The notes below the pieces were generated by a model. It saw nothing but the letters and a program-made list of their open reading frames with translations. It did not search any database and had not been told where the DNA came from. Made by a program: the position numbers and the translations under genes. DNA of 64,000 bases from NCBI GenBank assembly GCA_035048495.1, contig CM068551.1, positions 17,858,248 to 17,922,247 on the forward strand, in the 5' to 3' direction. The DNA is from Euptelea pleiosperma. Its lineage: Eukaryota > Streptophyta > Magnoliopsida > Ranunculales > Eupteleaceae. Below, in pieces: positions 23,320 through 35,100 of the stretch. Positions within the stretch are counted from its first letter, which is position 1. Each line of letters begins with the position of its first letter.

Positions 23320-23520
23320 GAGCAAACCTTCACTGTGAGAGAAGCCGATCCACATGGCACACTTTTAGTGGATGCTGACCGCATGGATGTTTGGCCAATC
23401 ACTAAGTGGACCTACAAACCAAAAATAAGCCTGATCAGTGATTTCTAAGGGTTGGATTGAAGTTATTTTCATGGGTTGATTTTAACCATATTTATTTGAG
23501 TGTTATTTGGGAGCAAAAGT
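23320..23520. mobile_element. Family A MITE, truncated on the right
   Basis: Starts GAGCAAACCTTCACTGTGAG, as at 28986, and continues to the central GGTTGATTTTAACCATA, then stops where the right half should begin. Confidence 0.6.
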
Positions 23521-23558
23521 TGTCTCTATGTGCATTAAATCCCTAAAATCGAGAAAAC

Positions 23559-23742
23559 ATTCGATGGCCCCGGGGGGACTTCAAACTTTGAAGTCTCCCC
23601 ACCTAAAATGTCAGACACATACTTTAATCCCTTAACTCAACCCGATTTAAGTCCCTGGTTGTGGTTAACAAGGGTACTTGTCAGACATTTTGGGAGAGGG
23701 ACATCAAAGTTTGAAGTCCCCTGGGGCCAACGAATTTTTTCT
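23559..23742. mobile_element. Foldback MITE
   Basis: Inverted arms of about 55 bp run TTCGATGGCCCCGGGGGGAC, CAAACTTTGAAGTC, AAAATGTCAGACA. The right arm is the complement with TTGGCCCC at the edge. One arm of the same family stands alone at 27990-28040. Confidence 0.75.
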
Positions 23743-23744
23743 CC

Positions 23745-24570
23745 TTAAAATCTCTAACACCCTACTTTCTTTTTTACCGAAACATTTCTATATGCATTAA
23801 AACCCTCCACTATCTCTTAAACCTCTCTAACTCCATTACAACAATTTACCTGCATTATTAATTGAATCCTTTTGTCACGTCTCTCCTCATTCATTCTATT
23901 AACCATTTTCCTAAAACAGCTTGTAAATTCGTAAAACATCTCTCCACCTTCTGTTTATAAAATTGGATGTGCTTTCAAGTTTCAACCACTCTTACAAAAA
24001 ACCGCAGAAACAAAAAATTTCTCCAAAAGTTCAAATACAGATATCAAAAAGGTAAGAGCAAAAATAACTTAATTTTTTTAAATAAATTATTAATATTTTA
24101 TTTTTTATTTCTTTGTCCGTTCTTAGGCATGGGCCAATAACACTAGTTAAAAAGAAAATGAGGAAAACCTTTCCGACAAAAAGGAATTCTACAATTACTT
24201 AACTGCCCTCGTTTATATTCAATTTATTAAATATTGTAGACTTTTTAAAAATAAAAAAAAAAGAATGACCAAAAACAACGCTGACCCCAAAAGGGTCTCG
24301 TGCCATAAATTAGTGTGTATATATTAGATGTGTCAATTTGTACATGTGTAACCGGAATCAAATTGGAATCGGAACCGAAAACCCCAGTTCTAACTAAATA
24401 AGAACCGGAATCAATATATAAATTAATAGTGTCCTACCAAAATATAAATAAATATAGTGTTAAAATTGTCATACTATCAAGATTGGAACCGATATACACA
24501 GAACCAGAATCGACTAGAACCATACACTGGTTCTGATTCCGAATCCATCATTTAAAAACCAGGCCGTCTC
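23745..24570. other. AT-rich intergenic DNA
   Basis: No gene. The AACCGGAATC / GAACCG-rich patch at 24345-24560 belongs to a low-copy dispersed repeat also seen at 24950-25050. Confidence 0.4.
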
Positions 24571-24574
24571 AATG

Positions 24575-24945
24575 CAAGTTGAGCCCTAAGACGAAAACAC
24601 TATATAAGGCCTTCTTTTATAATTGGAAATCTTTATACAAAAACTATTATTGATAATCAAAACATACAGAAAAAAAAATTTAGATGTAAGGGACTCCCGT
24701 TGCAGTCAATGCCGGAAAAAATTTAGATGTAGGGGACTCTCGTAGCAATCGATGTTAGGACTCTCGTGGCCCTACGTAGATCGTTTTTTGGGCCCAATGA
24801 CTGCATGGATGTTCAACCTATCTATTGGTGGATAAAAATCAGCTTAATTGATGATTTCTAGTTATTGGATTTACTACCCAAATTTTTTTTTGAATCCAAT
24901 GGCTAGAATCATGTTCTAAAATGTACTAAAATCTATGGCTAGACC
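24575..24945. repeat. Family C fragment
   Basis: Contains AAAAATTTAGATGTAGGGGAC, AATGACTGCATGGATGTTCA and GATTTCTAGTTATTGGATTTA, as in the copies at 8871 and 15591. Ends are eroded. Confidence 0.5.
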
Positions 24946-25059
24946 TGTTAAGAACCAAAATCAATAAGAACCAGAATCGATGAATCGACAATATTTGTTT
25001 TGGATCTGGGTATCTTAGGAACCGAACTGGGACCGACCCGTTGACACCCCTAATAATAT

Positions 25060-25061
<2 letters not shown>

Positions 25062-25108
<47 letters not shown>
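25062..25108. repeat. (AG)n microsatellite
   Basis: 47 bp of uninterrupted AG. A second short AG run follows at 25132-25142. An apparent serine-leucine protein on the minus strand is a translation of this repeat. Confidence 0.95.
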
Positions 25109-25112
<4 letters not shown>

Positions 25113-25144
25113 CTGAACCCTAAAGGGTAGAGAGAGAGAGAGGG

Positions 25145-26560
25145 AAACAATCGAAATCCACTAGCCAATGTCTGTGCAGCATCACTTGATCCAATAACAG
25201 AGGATTACTGGCACTGAGTCTTACCTTTTGCAAAAGAATCAACATCAAGGATTAAAATAACCATGAGAAAGAAGAAATGAAGAAAATTAGGAAACCCTAG
25301 ATGAAAAAAAAGACAGATAAAGAGTGTTAGTGGAACATGCATTAAAGCTTTAATTAGTATAGGCAGAGTTGAATGGAAATATGACCTAGAAAGGGCTTCC
25401 CATTCTCCATTCTTACACCCCCCACAAGTTTTATTAATTCATCCTTCTTCATGTAAAGTGGTGGACACTCATGGTAGAGCAAAGAGGAAAAAGTTAGATT
25501 ACTTTTTTTTCTTAATCAACTTGGTGAAGGTGTTAACCAATGAAGTTTTCAATCTTTGGAGAAGATCTGTGTTGAAATTTAGATCTTGTTCTAGGGAGGT
25601 TCCACCCAATGAAGGGCACCACCCCACCCCCCACCCCCCACAAGCCCTAAATTGTCCTTCACTTAAAAGGTACCCCCCAAAATAATAATCCCATTTTTTT
25701 TTTTTTGTGGGCTTTTCTCCTAGTGGGGGAACACGAAAAGGGGTTTGGTGCCAACGTCACACAAACATAAGAAAGGGTCAGCTCCACCTCCATCAGCTAA
25801 TTCCACTGAAACTAGTGTTCTTTGTTCCCTCTTCCACTGTATATAATTACTACCCAACAGTTGTAGATCTTCCAACTTGATCATTTCTAGTGTCTATATT
25901 CTGGCATGGAATCTTTACACGTGTGCTTCTCACTCACTCACCTTATGCCACGTGTCACACTGTTCATGTCTCATTCAAAATGAGCTCATTAATGGCAGAT
26001 TTCTAGACATGAATGAGAGCAAATTTTGGTAATAGTTCATCCAAATTGTAAACACCCCCATGACCATAACAATGGGTGTATATGAATTATATTACTCAGA
26101 CACTTCAAAATGGATGTCGTACCCATGTCGGATACTTCATTTTTTAATTATAAATACACATCATGTCATGTCCCAATTTCTGACACAGATTTCGTGGGTG
26201 AACTGCAACCTGGCTAGTCTCCTAATCACATGAATACTAGGCTCTAAAGCTGTAATAACAACTTCAAATCCTAATACGCAAGGAATCCGGCCCAAATCAT
26301 TATAAGCAGAAGTCATTTCTAAGCAGTTTCTACTAATTGCTTTTGCGGGTTCTTAAAAAAAATATTTATAAGTTTACCCTTAAAAAAATCGTAATACCAA
26401 AAACTACCCTTTAAAAGTTTTCAAGTATTTTTTAAGTGTATTTAACTAATTTTAAGAAAATACTTTTTTACCAAACACCATTGAAGGGCTTTTGAAGAAC
26501 AGAAGTTCTTTTTCTAGTAGGGCTACCAAATAGTCAAAATAACTTAACTCAAGCACTTTA
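25145..26560. other. Intergenic DNA, no supported gene
   Basis: A minus-strand stretch near 25263-25225 has an ATG and a GTAAGA donor, but no second exon could be joined. The patch at 26290-26530 resembles the eroded end of a TIR element with ATAAGCAGAAGTCATTTC. CT- and C-rich tracts lie at 25612-25645. Confidence 0.4.
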
Positions 26561-26565
26561 CATAG

Positions 26566-26935
26566 GTTGCATTTGGGTAAGCTCAAAATAAGCTAAAAGT
26601 CAATTTATAAACTTAATTATAAAAGGTAATTTTTCTGAGTTATAATCTAATTTTTTCGAGTTAAGCAGAAACCATCGAAATCCAGCTTATTGTAAAAAAA
26701 CACACGTTCATTCTAAGATTAAAACGTAATGCCATTTTATTCCTTCAATACAAATTCTAAATAACCACTAATAAAAAATAAAATAAAATAAAATAAAAAA
26801 AACCCTTCTTTGATGACAAAAAATCCTTCTAATCATTTCATAACTTTTTAAAATGATCAAATACATCATTTCTTATCCAAACCCAATGCTTTAACCGATA
26901 GCTATAAGCTAGGGTTAAGCTTACCCAAACGCGAC
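26566..26935. mobile_element. TIR MITE, unassigned superfamily
   Basis: 370 bp with inverted ends GTTGCATTTGGGTAAGCT and AGCTTACCCAAACGCGAC. Flanks share only ATAG, so the superfamily is left open. Confidence 0.7.
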
Positions 26936-27369
26936 ATAGCTTACTAGGTGACACATGTGGAATTGAATTTTAGCATAAAGTATTTATATAGAGAATATAT
27001 ATTCGGAGTAAAATAATGTACAAATAATGAGGCAAAAGTGGTGGGGGAAGCACATATAAATATTATATTAATATATAAGCTTTTAACATCTAATTGATTT
27101 GTTCTTGCGTCTTCTATATTAACTCATTACACCCACCATGCATTAACCCCCTTCTGCTCTCACCAAATTAAGAAAATATATATTGGAACCCACATTCAGT
27201 GGTGGCCATGCAGAGTGACGTGTGATTTACATGTGCACTTACCTGGCATTGCATTCTCACCAAATATATGGGTTTTCCTTGGTTATCGAATTCCATTTTT
27301 CTGACTTGCCACGTACACCATTTTAATGAAAAAGGGTAGTGATGTAACAACGTATACCTGAGATCTTTT

Positions 27370-27705
27370 CAATTGCGGAAGCGGCAGTTTTTGTAGTCAC
27401 CGCTGTCATCTGGGCCCACTGACCGCATGGATGTTTAGCCCACCGCTTAATAGACAGTCATACCAAAAATCAGTTTGTTTGATGATTTTTAGCCGTTGGT
27501 TTTAGTACAAAAATAATGGTTGCATTCAAGGGCTATAAGAAAGCCTTGAAAAGTGCTAAAATCTAATGGTTATAGAAAACCAATCAGGGTGATTTTTGGT
27601 TTGTATATATCCACCAAGGGGTGGGATAAACATCCATGTGGTCTGTGGGTCCAGATGACAGCGGTAACTAACCAAAATGATGCTTCCGCATTTGAAGCAG
27701 TTTCA
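27370..27705. mobile_element. Family C MITE with extended termini
   Basis: Inverted ends contain GCGGAAGC, CACCGCTGTCATCTGG and GACCGCATGGATGTTTAGCC; the right end is the complement with GATGCTTCCGC. The centre shows GATTTTTAGCCGTTGG. Confidence 0.7.
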
Positions 27706-27839
27706 GGCATACCTTGTTACATCTTTTTCCAATGAAAAATGCAGTGCATAATGACTGTGTACGGAGAGCGTATTTAAATGCCCCATAGGAAATGATATCG
27801 TGACACGTATTACTATTTCCTAAAAAAAATGCGCAATTT

Positions 27840-28045
27840 CAACTGTTAAAAACCATGTTATTAAAGTACTAAATCCAATGGTTACAAATCACTGATTATA
27901 CTGATTTTTTTATCTGTAGGTTCGTCGAGAGATGGACCAAATATCCATAAGGTAGGTGGGCCCTAAAGAGTACTCCATGTGGGTTTTTGAAGGGGTTATC
28001 AAACTTTGAAGTCCCCCGGGGCCATCAAACAGTAGCTCGTCCGGG
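27840..28045. repeat. Half family A element joined to a foldback arm
   Basis: 27840-27985 is the right half of a family A MITE (ATCACTGATTATACTGATTTT, CCAAATATCCATAAGGTAGG). 27986-28040 is one arm of the 23559-type foldback (AAACTTTGAAGTCCCCCGG). Confidence 0.5.
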
Positions 28046-28470
28046 GTGCATGGTGGGTTTCTTTTATTACTTAAATTTTATAGTAAGTCCAGTACGATTG
28101 ACCAATGAAAAAATGACACCACCATGCACTATGACAACGGTCCACGGACCCCTGACCATGTGATCATTACTCTTTATTTTTTGCTAGGCTAAGCTAGTAG
28201 GCTTTTTAAGTACTGGGTAGTTGTTGACATTTGGGATTCTTCTCTTTTTGTGCTTATAAGGCTTGATATTGTTAGAAAGCTAAAATTTAGAGGGAGGAAT
28301 GATAGCAAGCAACGCCTTAATAGCGTTGCGCTGAGCCGCACCCGGCTTATGTGCAACACCTTTGTTGGGTTGCATCTGTGCAACACTTTAAAGGCGTTGC
28401 TTGCTACAATTCATGTATGACTTAAAATCAATACTTTTTTATACAAAAAAAGTGTTAATTTTTTAGAATT
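28046..28470. other. Intergenic DNA
   Basis: Nothing recognised except a short inverted pair built on AAGCAACGCC and GGCGTTGCTTGC (28305-28405). Confidence 0.4.
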
Positions 28471-28479
28471 GTTGTAATC

Positions 28480-28774
28480 AAGGTTTAAAAGGGGCTGTTA
28501 TACCGGTATAATGGACTTAGTGTGTTACCATTGTTTCTGTTATAACGGCATTATAACTGATTGTAACGCAAGGGCAAAAACAGAAAAGAAATAATTTAAA
28601 AAAAAAACAGCATGAATTTTAAATTTTCAATAAAATTTATAACGGACTTTTTTATAATAAAAAAATAATGGCCGTTATTTTCTGAGTGTTAAAATGGTAC
28701 ATAACGTAATGGGGATGTCCGAATCCGTTATAGTGGTCGTTATTTTCGTTATGACGACCGTTTTTTAAACCAAG
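28480..28774. mobile_element. Family B MITE (Mutator-like)
   Basis: 295 bp, AAGGTTTAAAAGGGG to TTTTTTAAACCAAG. The 9-bp flanks gttgtaatc and gttataaga match at six positions, so the target duplication is decayed or uncertain. Confidence 0.75.
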
Positions 28775-28985
28775 GTTATAAGAACAAGTTTTGGGTGTTA
28801 ACGGCTTTGGTTTGTGTGGAAGAACCTCTTACATGCATGTGAAAATGACGTTTGTTAAAATTAAGTCTTTTTTTACTTACCTCCCTTATTAAATAAGCAA
28901 ATTAGAAATAGCTCCCAGATTCAGAATGATTTGACTACGTTTACCATTTACTCTCACCAACTCTAACTTGAAATGATGAATCTAC

Positions 28986-29346
28986 GAGCAAACCTTCGCT
29001 CACACGGGGCTGTGAGCTAAGCCGATCACAGCCCCCAATACAAGCCACGTGGAATACTATTAGGGGATCTGATTATATGGATGTTTAGACAGTCCCTCGG
29101 TGGACCTAAAAACCAACAATTAACCTGATCATTGATTTTAAAGCGTTGGATTGAAGTTATTTTCATGGGTTGATTTTAACCGTGAGCATTATTGATGTTA
29201 TTTGGGTACAAAGATCCAAAGGTTGTAAATCACTAATCAGGCTGATTTTTGGTTTTCAGGCCACTGAGGGTCTGGCCAAACATCCATACGGTCCATGCCT
29301 CTAATAGTGTGCCACGTGGCTTATATTGTGAGCTAAGGTTTACTCG
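28986..29346. mobile_element. Family A MITE with 9-bp target duplication
   Basis: 361 bp, starting GAGCAAACCTTCGCTCACAC and ending GTGAGCTAAGGTTTACTCG. The flanks tgaatctac (28977-28985) and tgaatctac (29347-29355) are identical. This is the best-bounded family A copy and the reason for assigning the family to the Mutator type. Confidence 0.85.
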
Positions 29347-29424
29347 TGAATCTACCTCTTGTTTTAGACACTCTCCTTCGTGGAGGTGCATTTTTGTCAT
29401 TTTCTGTCAGACTTGGTTATAATC

Positions 29425-29843
29425 AAGGTTTAAAGGTGGCCGTTTTAACGGTTAAACGGACTGGGGGCGTTACCGTTTAAACGGCAGTTAAAACGGATTG
29501 AAACGACCAGGGGCAAAAATGGAATTTAATGGAATTAAACGTATTTTAACGGTTTTAACGGAAAAAATGGCTCTGAAATTCAAATTTTGAAAATTTAAAA
29601 AAAAAATTGAATTTAACGGATTTTAACGAAAATTAAACGGATTTTAACAGAATTAAACAGATTTAACGGCCTTTTTTTCACAAAATTTTTCAGAATTAAA
29701 CAGCTGTTTAAACGATTTTAATGGCTGTTAAAAAAAAAAAAAAAAACGGCCATTTTATTCAAAACCGATAAAAAGTGTTTATACGATTTTAACGGAAACG
29801 GGATTAGGGCGTTACCGTTTAAACAGCCGTTTTTAAACCCATG
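29425..29843. mobile_element. Family B MITE with exact target duplication
   Basis: 419 bp, AAGGTTTAAAGGTGG to TTTTTAAACCCATG. A perfect 9-bp repeat gttataatc flanks it (29416-29424 and 29844-29852). Confidence 0.9.
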
Positions 29844-29852
29844 GTTATAATC

Positions 29853-30150
29853 AATTTATCAAGGGAGGCAAATCTAAATTTTCTGAATCTACGGAGGCTC
29901 ATTAAATTTGTATTATTACAAAAGGTTGTAAATCAGGGGAAAAAATATCTCTAATAAGAAAAAAAATAATAAAAGGAAGAAGGAAATAACTGTATTTTTC
30001 CTTATTTTTCATATATTTTTACTTTTATTTTTTTTATTTTTTTTTAATAATCAGTGTCTCGGGTTGAGTCCATAGTTTTAAATGACCCGTTATAATGGTT
30101 CCTTAATGTTACCATTATGACCATTATAATGGCTGCTGTAATGGGTCTAC
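29853..30150. other. AT-rich intergenic DNA with family B scrap
   Basis: Poly-T at 30023-30047. A short fragment with CCATTATAATGGC at 30070-30150 is a family B remnant. Confidence 0.4.
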
Positions 30151-31235
30151 CTAGAGATGAGCCAAACATACATATGGCCATTGATCTCTAAGAGTATGCC
30201 ACATGGCTTTTTAAATGTAGCTGAACACTAAAAATAAGTTTGATCAGTGATTTTTAAGCGTTGGATTGTAGTCATTTTCGTGAGTTGATTTATAACCATT
30301 GGATTCAAGCATTATTTGACGTACAAAGATCAAATGGTTTGAAATCACTAAGGTCAGTGGTCACTAATTTAAAGATCACTGACCTTATAAATGTTTGACC
30401 CATTCCTAGGTGGACCTACATACCCAAAAGAACATGATTAGTGATTTCAAACCTTTAGATCTCTGTACCAAGGTTTAAAAGGGGCCATTAAAACGGACCG
30501 GGGGCGTTACTAATTTTTCTGTTATAACGAAAATAACGCTCAGGGGCAAAAATGAAAAATAATAGAAAAAAATGAAAATAATGGAATATAACGAAAAAAT
30601 GGTGCCGGAATTAAAATTTGAATTTCCAATTTTCAAAAAATGGAAAATAACAGAAATAACAGCCATTTTCTTCCCTAAACTTTTAGCAAAAATAGCGGTC
30701 GTTATTTTCGCTATAACAGAAAAATAACGAAAAAATATCAGCCGTTATTTTCTGGGCGTTTTAACGGTACGTAACGTAAGGGGGAGGTCTGAATCCGTTA
30801 TAACGGTTGTTATTTTGGTTATAACAGCCATTTTTTAAACCTTGCTTTGTACCTCAAAATCCACGGCTAAAGACCAACCCATTAAAATGACTCTAACCCA
30901 GTGCTTAAAAATCACTAGGTGGACCAACATATCAAAATCAACCTATTAGTGATTTTAAACCTTTAGATCTTTGGTGGGACATACCAAAATTAGCTATTAA
31001 TTATTTCAAACCTAATCAGCATATTAGTGATTTCAAACATTTAGATCTTTGGACCAAAGTACCAAAATCAGCTTATATTAGTGATTTCAAACCTTTAGAC
31101 CTTGTACCTCAAATAATTCTCAAATTCCACGTTTAAAACTCACACCATAGAAATGATTCTAATCCAACGCTTTAAAATTACTAATCAGACATATTTTTGG
31201 TGTCTGGCTACACTTAAAAATGCAACATGGCATAC
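30150..31235. mobile_element. Family A elements, serially broken, with family B inside
   Basis: Family A words recur out of order: TTGATCAGTGATTTTTAAGCG, GATTAGTGATTTCAAACC (four times between 30440 and 31100) and CAACGCTTTAAAATTACTAA. At least two copies, or one copy with internal duplication, are present. A family B element (30470-30844) splits one of them. Confidence 0.55.
30470..30844. mobile_element. Family B MITE (Mutator-like)
   Basis: 375 bp, AAGGTTTAAAAGGGG to TTTTTTAAACCTTG. The 9-bp flanks are ctctgtacc (30461-30469) and ctttgtacc (30845-30853), one mismatch. Confidence 0.85.
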
Positions 31236-31502
31236 TCTTAGAGACCAACAACCATATGGAGGTTTTGCTCATACATAGATATACCTATATACCAAAAATC
31301 AGCTTGATTGAGGATTTCTAGACGTTGGATTTAGTACCCAAAATAATCTTTGAATCCCACAATAGAAAATCAAATCATATGGCAGACTTTGGTTGGTTAA
31401 GAAAAAAGCCGTTTAGATTTTCTTAACCGTCAGTCCATAATACTTGAGACCAACTGGCAAAAGGGTTTAAATGTAAATAATGAAAAGAAAGCACGTTAAA
31501 GA

Positions 31503-31800
31503 GTAAAACCTACGAGTCTTGGCAAACTCTTAGAGGACGCTGATGTTTGACCAGTCCTTCGGTGGAGCTATAAACTAAAAATCAGCCTGATTAGTGATTT
31601 ACCATCTTTGGATCTCTGCACTCAAATAACGCTCAATAATGCTCAAATTGCTACCGTTATAATCAACCCATGAAAATAACTTCAATCGAATCGCTTGGAA
31701 ATCGCTAATCAGGCTGATTTTTGGTTTAGAGGTCGACCGAGGAACTGGCCAGTGGGCCACGCGGCTGGTACTGTGCCAACGCTGTGAGAAGTTTTACTCC
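31503..31800. mobile_element. Family A MITE just upstream of PHO1
   Basis: Runs from GAGTAAAACCTACGAG to GTGAGAAGTTTTACTCC with the central AATCAGCCTGATTAGTGATTT. Its right end is about 340 bp before the PHO1 start codon. It contributes a TTGACC word (31547-31552), the core of a W-box. Confidence 0.7.
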
Positions 31801-32051
31801 ATTAATGATAAGTCAGTGATGTAGAAAGAAGAGGCATTAATTTTGAAAATGTAAGGTATTTTTGGTGAAGAGGCATTAATTTTAAAAAGGTAAGGGTATT
31901 TTTGTCCACCTGAGAATTGTTAGACAGCTCATTTTGAGTCAACGAAGAAAACTGTAGTCAAGGGGGAGACGCAACAAACTGAAACCACGAGGAGGTAGTG
32001 CAAATATCTACAATGTTACGGGGGGTAGTACAAAAATTCCCTTATTTTTTA

Positions 32052-32060
32052 TATATAAAC
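32052..32060 (+). promoter_or_regulatory. Probable TATA box of PHO1
   Basis: TATATAAAC lies 79-87 bp before the ATG at 32139 and is followed by a pyrimidine-rich leader (32090-32128), a layout common in plant promoters. No perfect GNATATNC phosphate-starvation element was found in the 300 bp upstream. Confidence 0.6.
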
Positions 32061-32138
32061 CTCTGTAAACCCTCTTTGCTCTGTGTGTTCTTCTCTTCTT
32101 CTTTTTCTTCTTCTCGGTTTCCCAGAAAAGATTGAGAA

Positions 32139-35100
32139 ATGGTGAAATTCTCGAAGGAGCTTGAAGCTCAACTGATTCCAGAATGGAAGGATGCGTTCGT
32201 GAATTATTGGCAACTGAAGAAAAACGTGAAGAAGATAAAGCTCTCGAGAAAACCTCCACAAACCCAAGAGACTCATGACTTTGGATTCTCCATCTTTGAT
32301 CCCATTCGTTGGGTTCTGAAGAAAAGCTCCACTAAATTTCACAACAGCGGAGACAAAAGCGAGATAATTCAGGTAGAACTAATAATATCCGTAAATGGGT
32401 CGATAGATTTCACAAATATTTTTGTTGGATTTCCAGTAATGGGTGTAGAGTTTTTTCAGCTGGTTTGTCAGTACAAGCAGAGTGAATTCAGTTTTCCGGC
32501 AAGTTTGATGATTCAAACTTTAAAAAGCAAAGTCGAGACTCTAACCGAAACGCTTGATTTCGGTTTTCATGAGCTTTTTCTTTATATTTATATTTATGAA
32601 TTCTTTACAGTTTTCTACTTTTCGTGAGAAAGATAAGTGATGTCATTTTCAGGCATTTTCAGGAACTCGTTCTCGGGTTCCCGAAAACATTAATGGGATT
32701 TCGCCCGAAACAGAGAATCTCCGGTCATTTCCAGCAAAATTCATTGATGGGTATCCTCTGTTTTTCGGCAATTCTGTTCTACAATGTTCAAGTTGACGGA
32801 AAACGTCAGAATGTTGTCATATTCCGGCGAGTTTCTCACTGTAGTTTGGTTTTTTTTCTCTTATGCGTCACCTCACTCTCTCTGACTCTCTAGCTGACAC
32901 TGAGACAACGGCATGGGTATCGGGTATCCTCTATTTTTTGCCAATTCTGTTCTACAACGTCCATGTCGCCGAAAAACGTAAGAATGTTGTCAGATTCCGG
33001 TGATTTTCTCTGTAGTTTTTTTTTTTTTTTTCTCTTATGGGTCACGTCTCTTTCTGGCTCACACGGAGACAACAGCTGGGTATCCTCCGTTTTTTGCCAA
33101 TTCTGTTCTACAACGTCCAACTTCCCGGAAAACGTCAGAATGCTGTCAGATTCCGGCGAATTTCTTACTGTAGTTTTATTCTTTCTCTTATGGGTCACGT
33201 CTCTCTCTTTAGCTGACACCGAGACAACGCCGTTCGTTGCTCCCACTCCTAGCACGAAACTATCGTGAATGAGAAACAAAAAAAAAAAAGCGCATATTCG
33301 CACACCCCATTTCCTATCAGAGCGGACTCCTGGTCGGGACACACCCAAAGAGAGATCTCTCTTTAAAACTTGGCTGACCGGCGACTGTCACTGACCGCCA
33401 CAATATAAGCCACGTGGCATACTTTTAGAGGATACTGATCGTATGGATATTTTACCAATCCTTTTGTTGACATACAAACGAAATATCAACCTGATTAGTG
33501 ATTTCTAAGAGGTGGGTTTGAGCCCTTTTCATTGCTTGGGAATTTGGGCATTATCAACCTCCATTTTAGGGTACAAGATCAAAAGGCTTAAAATCACTAA
33601 TCAGGCTGATTTTTTGTTTGTAGGTCAACCTAGGGATTGGCCAAACATCTATACGGTCAGTGTCCTCTAAAAATATGTCAGGTGGCTCATTTTCTATGAC
33701 CATCGCCGGTCAGCCAAGTTTTACTTGTTTTAGAGAGTGATCTGGGGTGTGCCCCGACCAGGAGTTGGCCCTCATGACAGGAAATGGGGTGTGCAAATAG
33801 GACGAACTCCCAAAAACGCACAAAAATTTAGAGTAACCTCTTCAAATTTTCTGAAAATTTTAATAACAAAGGTAATAAAACACAAGAAATTAATTAGAAA
33901 TACTGATATTTATTGCAGGTGAAGAACGAAAATGGAGAAGGAGATGAAGAAGATCTCTATCAAACTGAGCTAGTGCAGTTATTTTCCGAAGAAGAAGAGG
34001 TAAATAAAAAAATAATCTGTATCATTTATATAGTTTTAAATTTGAATCCAAACTGAATTTAAGTGAACCCATTATTTGTTTTTAATTTCTGTTTGTTTTG
34101 ATTAATCATTTTTTGAATCTGGGTTGAAAAGGTGAAGGAATTTTTTGAAAGATTAGATGAAGAACTGAACAAAGTAAACCAGTTTTATGAGACCAAAGAG
34201 AGTGAATTTGTGGAGAGAGGAAAGATTCTCAACAAGCAGCTTCAGATTCTCTTTGAACTCAAACAAATTCTCAATGATCGACGTCGGAAAAATCACCAAT
34301 CTAGATCAGATGGTGGAATGCTTTCTCGCTCGAACTCTTCATCTGTCAGAGGTTCTGATTATTCAGGTCAGGCTCTTCTTTTTTTCTTGAATTTCATATC
34401 TTACATGGGCAGACCAGTAATTGAACCGGTTTTTGTCAAATTAGTCGGACCACGGTCCAACCACTGTTTGAATTAAATACATAAAAATTAAGAAAATAGT
34501 GAATTTGTACAAAATTGTACAAAATGGATCATTGCGCGTAAAATTATTTGGCTCACTAATAATAAATGCAATTAGCTTATCAATAATAATGAAAAATAGC
34601 GCAACCCGGTCCAAAATAATTGGTTGATGTGTATCCTCACCTAGTTGGAGGTGGTGGGTTCAATCCCACAGGCAGGTTTCCTGCATGTTGCGTGCCATGG
34701 AGTAAAAATCACCCCGCAAGTAAATATAGCCCGCGTAGCCTATCATGGCTCTAGATCCCCACATGTCGTGCGGTTTTATAATAAGTAGGCGCCTAATAAT
34801 TATTATTATTAATTGTTGTTGTTGTTGTTTTTGTTGCTGCTTGTTATTACGAAATTGAGTAATTATTCATCTGTTCTTGGTTCTATAAAACCAGACAATT
34901 TGGTCGGTTCAATGTTAAAAGATAACGGTTTTTTCTACAGACCATGTCGAGATTTTCAAAAATTTAAATCCCACCACCTTTGGTATGGTTTGATTTTTAA
35001 AAAATTATTGTTTAGTATGATTTGTGAATTGCAAATTTTTCCCTTTTTTTTATAGTTAAAACCCATTTAATTTGTTTAGATTAGATTTTTCTAAAATGGA

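Noticed and set aside
24926..25168. 80-residue leucine/serine-rich open frame on the minus strand
   Set aside because: It is a translation of the (AG)n microsatellite and its flank; no conserved domain or splice partner.
25225..25290. Possible first exon (ATG plus GTAAGA donor) on the minus strand
   Set aside because: Only 13 codons, no downstream exon could be joined, and no recognisable peptide.
31000..32138. Phosphate-starvation element (GNATATNC) upstream of PHO1
   Set aside because: Near-matches such as CCATATGG do not fit the consensus; no perfect site was found by eye.
32049..32342. Minus-strand open frames over PHO1 exon 1
   Set aside because: They are shadows of the SPX-coding exon and its pyrimidine-rich leader.
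32890..33348. 152-codon minus-strand open frame inside PHO1 intron 1
   Set aside because: It spans the tandem triplication and one foldback arm, repeats its own peptide, and is antisense within an intron.
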